64,000 nucleotides of DNA, taken from contig CAKRJP010000011.1 of assembly GCA_934351835.1 (NCBI GenBank), forward strand, positions 29,579-93,578, read 5' to 3'. The translations under genes were made by a program, and so were the position numbers. The DNA comes from an uncultured Lachnospiraceae bacterium. Its GTDB lineage: Bacteria > Bacillota > Clostridia > Lachnospirales > Lachnospiraceae. Positions 62,208 through 64,000 of the stretch are shown here, one piece after another. A model generated the notes under the pieces. It saw only the letters and a list, made by a program, of their open reading frames with translations, did no database searches and was not told the DNA's origin. How positions within the stretch are numbered: position 1 is the first letter of the stretch; each line of letters opens with the position of its first letter.

Positions 62208-62612
62208 ATGAAAAAGCGTTATATTATTATGGGAATATTGATATGTATTATTGCTTTTCTGGGATATTTACAATACGGACGTGAAGAACAAGCTGTTAAC
62301 ACTATGGTCAGCACTTCTGATACTTTTTATAAACAAGAGTTTGATGTCATTGCTAATAAGCTGTTTAACTTAGACAAAGAAAAATATGCAGAAGAACTCA
62401 TTGAAAAGGCAGTTGAGAATAAATATAGAAATGTTCGCTTTTCTTATGATATTACAGGTTATCCGAACGAAATAGTTATATCTGTTTATTCCAATGAGTG
62501 GAGTTATGAGCATAATCAACGTATGTATCAGATTATATATTCATCAGATAATGACGGTAATAATGTTAAAAACAATGCTGATAAATTTAAGATTCAAATA
62601 TACGAAAAATGA
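62208..62612 (+). CDS. Small membrane-anchored protein
   Basis: ATG 62208 has GAGAGGTGTCGT before it, giving 134 residues. An N-terminal hydrophobic segment (MGILICIIAFLGYLQ) anchors it; the rest is soluble and charged, facing outside. No lipobox cysteine is placed correctly. I do not recognise the family. It is likely repressed by the divergent XRE protein. Confidence 0.7.
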   Translation: MKKRYIIMGILICIIAFLGYLQYGREEQAVNTMVSTSDTFYKQEFDVIANKLFNLDKEKYAEELIEKAVENKYRNVRFSYDITGYPNEIVISVYSNEWSYEHNQRMYQIIYSSDNDGNNVKNNADKFKIQIYEK

Positions 62613-62695
62613 TTTAGATTTTCATATGACTTACTTATCGTTTAATGATACAATAGTTACAGAAAATTGAATTTTATTGAAAAGAGGGTATATAG

Positions 62696-63073
62696 ATGAA
62701 TTTTATAGATAAGGCTTTATCAGAGATTACCAATGGTGAAGACTTTGTTCAAGCAATGGCAGATATTTATGAACATGCAGAAGTCCGAAAAGAGTTCGGA
62801 AATTTGCCATCTTGGATTCAAAATATTATAACAGTCATTGATTATGACACAGAATTAGCCATGAATGGTTTAGACTTTAAATCTTATAAGAATGTTATTG
62901 AAGCTCTCACTGATATGGGATTGATTGAAGAAGCAAAAGTACTAACCGCTTTTGAAAATGACTCTTCACAAGAAAATACAGATATTTACTATTATAATCT
63001 TGCTCTAAATAATGATTATGAATCTTTTTGGGATAAAGTATACTCGTATGCTGACCAAAATATAAAGAGATAA
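62696..63073 (+). CDS. DUF4375/DMP19-like small protein
   Basis: The 125-residue acidic protein has LPSWIQNIITVIDYDTELAM and GLDFKSYKNVIEALTDMG, similar to the conserved block of DUF4375 (DMP19-like) proteins, several of which lie among toxin immunity genes. AAAGAGGGTATATAG precedes the ATG. An immunity role is inferred. Confidence 0.6.
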   Translation: MNFIDKALSEITNGEDFVQAMADIYEHAEVRKEFGNLPSWIQNIITVIDYDTELAMNGLDFKSYKNVIEALTDMGLIEEAKVLTAFENDSSQENTDIYYYNLALNNDYESFWDKVYSYADQNIKR

Positions 63074-63104
63074 ATTCACACTTGTAAAGTAAGGATACAG
63101 TACG

Positions 63105-63347
63105 ATGAAAAATAACATCAAAAGAAAAGATAATATTAAATCTGTAACATTAGTAATAGATGCATATGACGATAGGAAATTGGAAATTCCACTTGAGGTG
63201 TGGCAAGTTGATGTTATCTGTAGAATGCTTGGTTTAAGCGTAGATACAGCTAACTTAGACACTTATAGTATGCGAAGTAAAGAGCAAGTAGATGAGGATA
63301 TGAAAATGTATTATCACATCTTAAGAAATTTACATAATAAAGAGTAG
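63105..63347 (+). CDS. Hypothetical 80-residue protein
   Basis: The protein is small and charged with VTLVIDAYDDRKLEIPLEVW near the start. AAGGATACAGTACG precedes the ATG. It lies 31 bases after the DUF4375-like gene and 29 before the next, in the same direction, so all may be one transcript. No family is recognised. Confidence 0.65.
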   Translation: MKNNIKRKDNIKSVTLVIDAYDDRKLEIPLEVWQVDVICRMLGLSVDTANLDTYSMRSKEQVDEDMKMYYHILRNLHNKE

Positions 63348-63376
63348 GATAATATAACAGCAGGGGGAATATAATA

Positions 63377-63841
63377 TTGAAAATTATTCCGCAAAATACA
63401 GAAAATCTCTTATGGAACAAATTATATAATGAATATAAATTCACACCCAAGATACACGGACAATTTGAATGGATAAAAATCCCCATTGAGAATAAGACGT
63501 ATCACAAAGACACTCCTTGGTCAGATGAACAGGAGCATCTAATTAATTCTTTTTTGGAAGAGTTGGTAAGTGATAAAATGTATGCTTTTGATTGGCAACA
63601 TGACTGTTTTACATTTTCCCCAAAAGAATATATCCCTTGTGATTATGAATATTATGACACTAACAGAAAATGTACTGTTTATTTTCCTACCTACTATCCG
63701 AATGGGGATTATCATTTATTTTTTGATTCTGACTGGAAATATGGAATATTTGGAAATCCTTGGAAAAAAGAAATTATTGTAATGGGGAAAAATCTAATAG
63801 AAAAATTTGAAAGCAATAAAACGAATTTAAATATCAATTGA
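63377..63841 (+). CDS. DUF2716-like protein, probable immunity protein
   Basis: A TTG start, behind AGGGGGAATATAATA, gives 154 residues. YFPTYYPNGDYHLFFDSDW and GIFGNPWKKEI match the C-terminal block of DUF2716, where YFPSxxPDGDYxFF and GxFGHPW are usual. DUF2716 members are found in polymorphic toxin immunity arrays. No toxin gene is visible in the window. Confidence 0.7.
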   Translation: MKIIPQNTENLLWNKLYNEYKFTPKIHGQFEWIKIPIENKTYHKDTPWSDEQEHLINSFLEELVSDKMYAFDWQHDCFTFSPKEYIPCDYEYYDTNRKCTVYFPTYYPNGDYHLFFDSDWKYGIFGNPWKKEIIVMGKNLIEKFESNKTNLNIN

Positions 63842-63857
63842 TTTTTATAAGTTCATT

Positions 63858-64000
63858 CTAAATAATGTTTGAATGCTGATATCCTACTGAATATTTCCAT
63901 GTTTTCATTTTATAAATAAGATTTTCGTCATCTAGTGATGTCAAGGAACAAGGCGAAGCCGATACGCCGTCAGGGCAGTCCTTGACAGAACGGACGGTAT
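63858..64000 (-). other. Open frame and GC-rich hairpin at the right edge
   Basis: A minus-strand frame enters from the right edge and stops at 63858 (46 codons seen), including SVKDCPDGVSASPCSLTSL. The same bases form TGTCAAGGA/TCCTTGACA arms around a GC-rich loop (about 63938-63987). The base composition differs sharply from the AT-rich genes to the left. It may be the tail of a mobile-element gene; the product is unknown. Confidence 0.35.

Overview
The window looks like chromosomal DNA from a gut-type Lachnospiraceae (Clostridia, Bacillota). Support for this is the low-to-moderate GC, AGGAGG-type ribosome binding sites, TTGACA-17-TATAAT promoters, and family content: EpsC-type serine acetyltransferase, Rrf2 regulators, a DUF6320 acyltransferase-like protein, an orphan FakA-like fragment, a 4-hydroxybutyryl-CoA dehydratase-like enzyme and a clostridial long-A Argonaute. 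The genus cannot be fixed from sequence alone. No rRNA, complete tRNA or CRISPR array was seen.

Region 1 (1-9.9 kb, all on the minus strand) is a defence island. Reading in transcription order from 9.9 kb leftwards it holds a HIRAN-domain protein, a DEDDh 3'-5' exonuclease, a full-length catalytic prokaryotic Argonaute closely resembling Clostridium butyricum CbAgo, a GIY-YIG/DUF2075 helicase, a MazG-like pyrophosphohydrolase, a methyltransferase, a PLD-nuclease/helicase, and a Hachiman pair (HamA, plus HamB running off the left edge). The four genes from GIY-YIG/DUF2075 to PLD/helicase abut or overlap and look translationally coupled. This is the best candidate here for an uncharacterised system.

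Region 2 (9.9-35.8 kb) is mostly housekeeping and metabolism. It contains small repeat and anchored proteins of unknown role, a UvrD-type helicase, an acyltransferase-like protein with an alpha/beta hydrolase, a sucrose PTS operon (scrA-scrB) with its LacI regulator, a MarR-controlled ABC exporter pair, an EamA/Dtd/ComEC-like operon, and a 4-hydroxybutyryl-CoA dehydratase-like gene beside two paralogous AraC regulators. Small redox and thioesterase genes follow.

Region 3 (35.8-44 kb) is a sulfur and anaerobic redox block: rhodanese-TtcA-like protein, CysE, a DMSO-reductase-family molybdoenzyme whose N-terminus looks like a fused TorD chaperone, its ferredoxin-like subunit, CysK, and two Rrf2 regulators. 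Region 4 (44-58.7 kb) is metal and transport functions: a DtxR-like regulator, an ABC/CARDB export operon, CopA with an embedded CopZ start, CsoR with its operator inside the promoter spacer, a probable non-coding RNA, an ECF-type Ni/Co transporter with cytidine deaminase, an EIIC-like membrane protein, and a Lon-like AAA ATPase without a protease domain.

Region 5 (58.7-64 kb) is accessory and more AT-rich. It has a PadR operon, a MerR remnant, an Rpn-type nuclease with an in-frame UGA upstream, a tRNA-like fragment beside a terminator, an XRE regulator facing a perfect 20-bp palindrome, and a run of small immunity-like genes (DUF4375-like, DUF2716-like). It ends in a GC-rich piece that looks like the edge of another mobile element.
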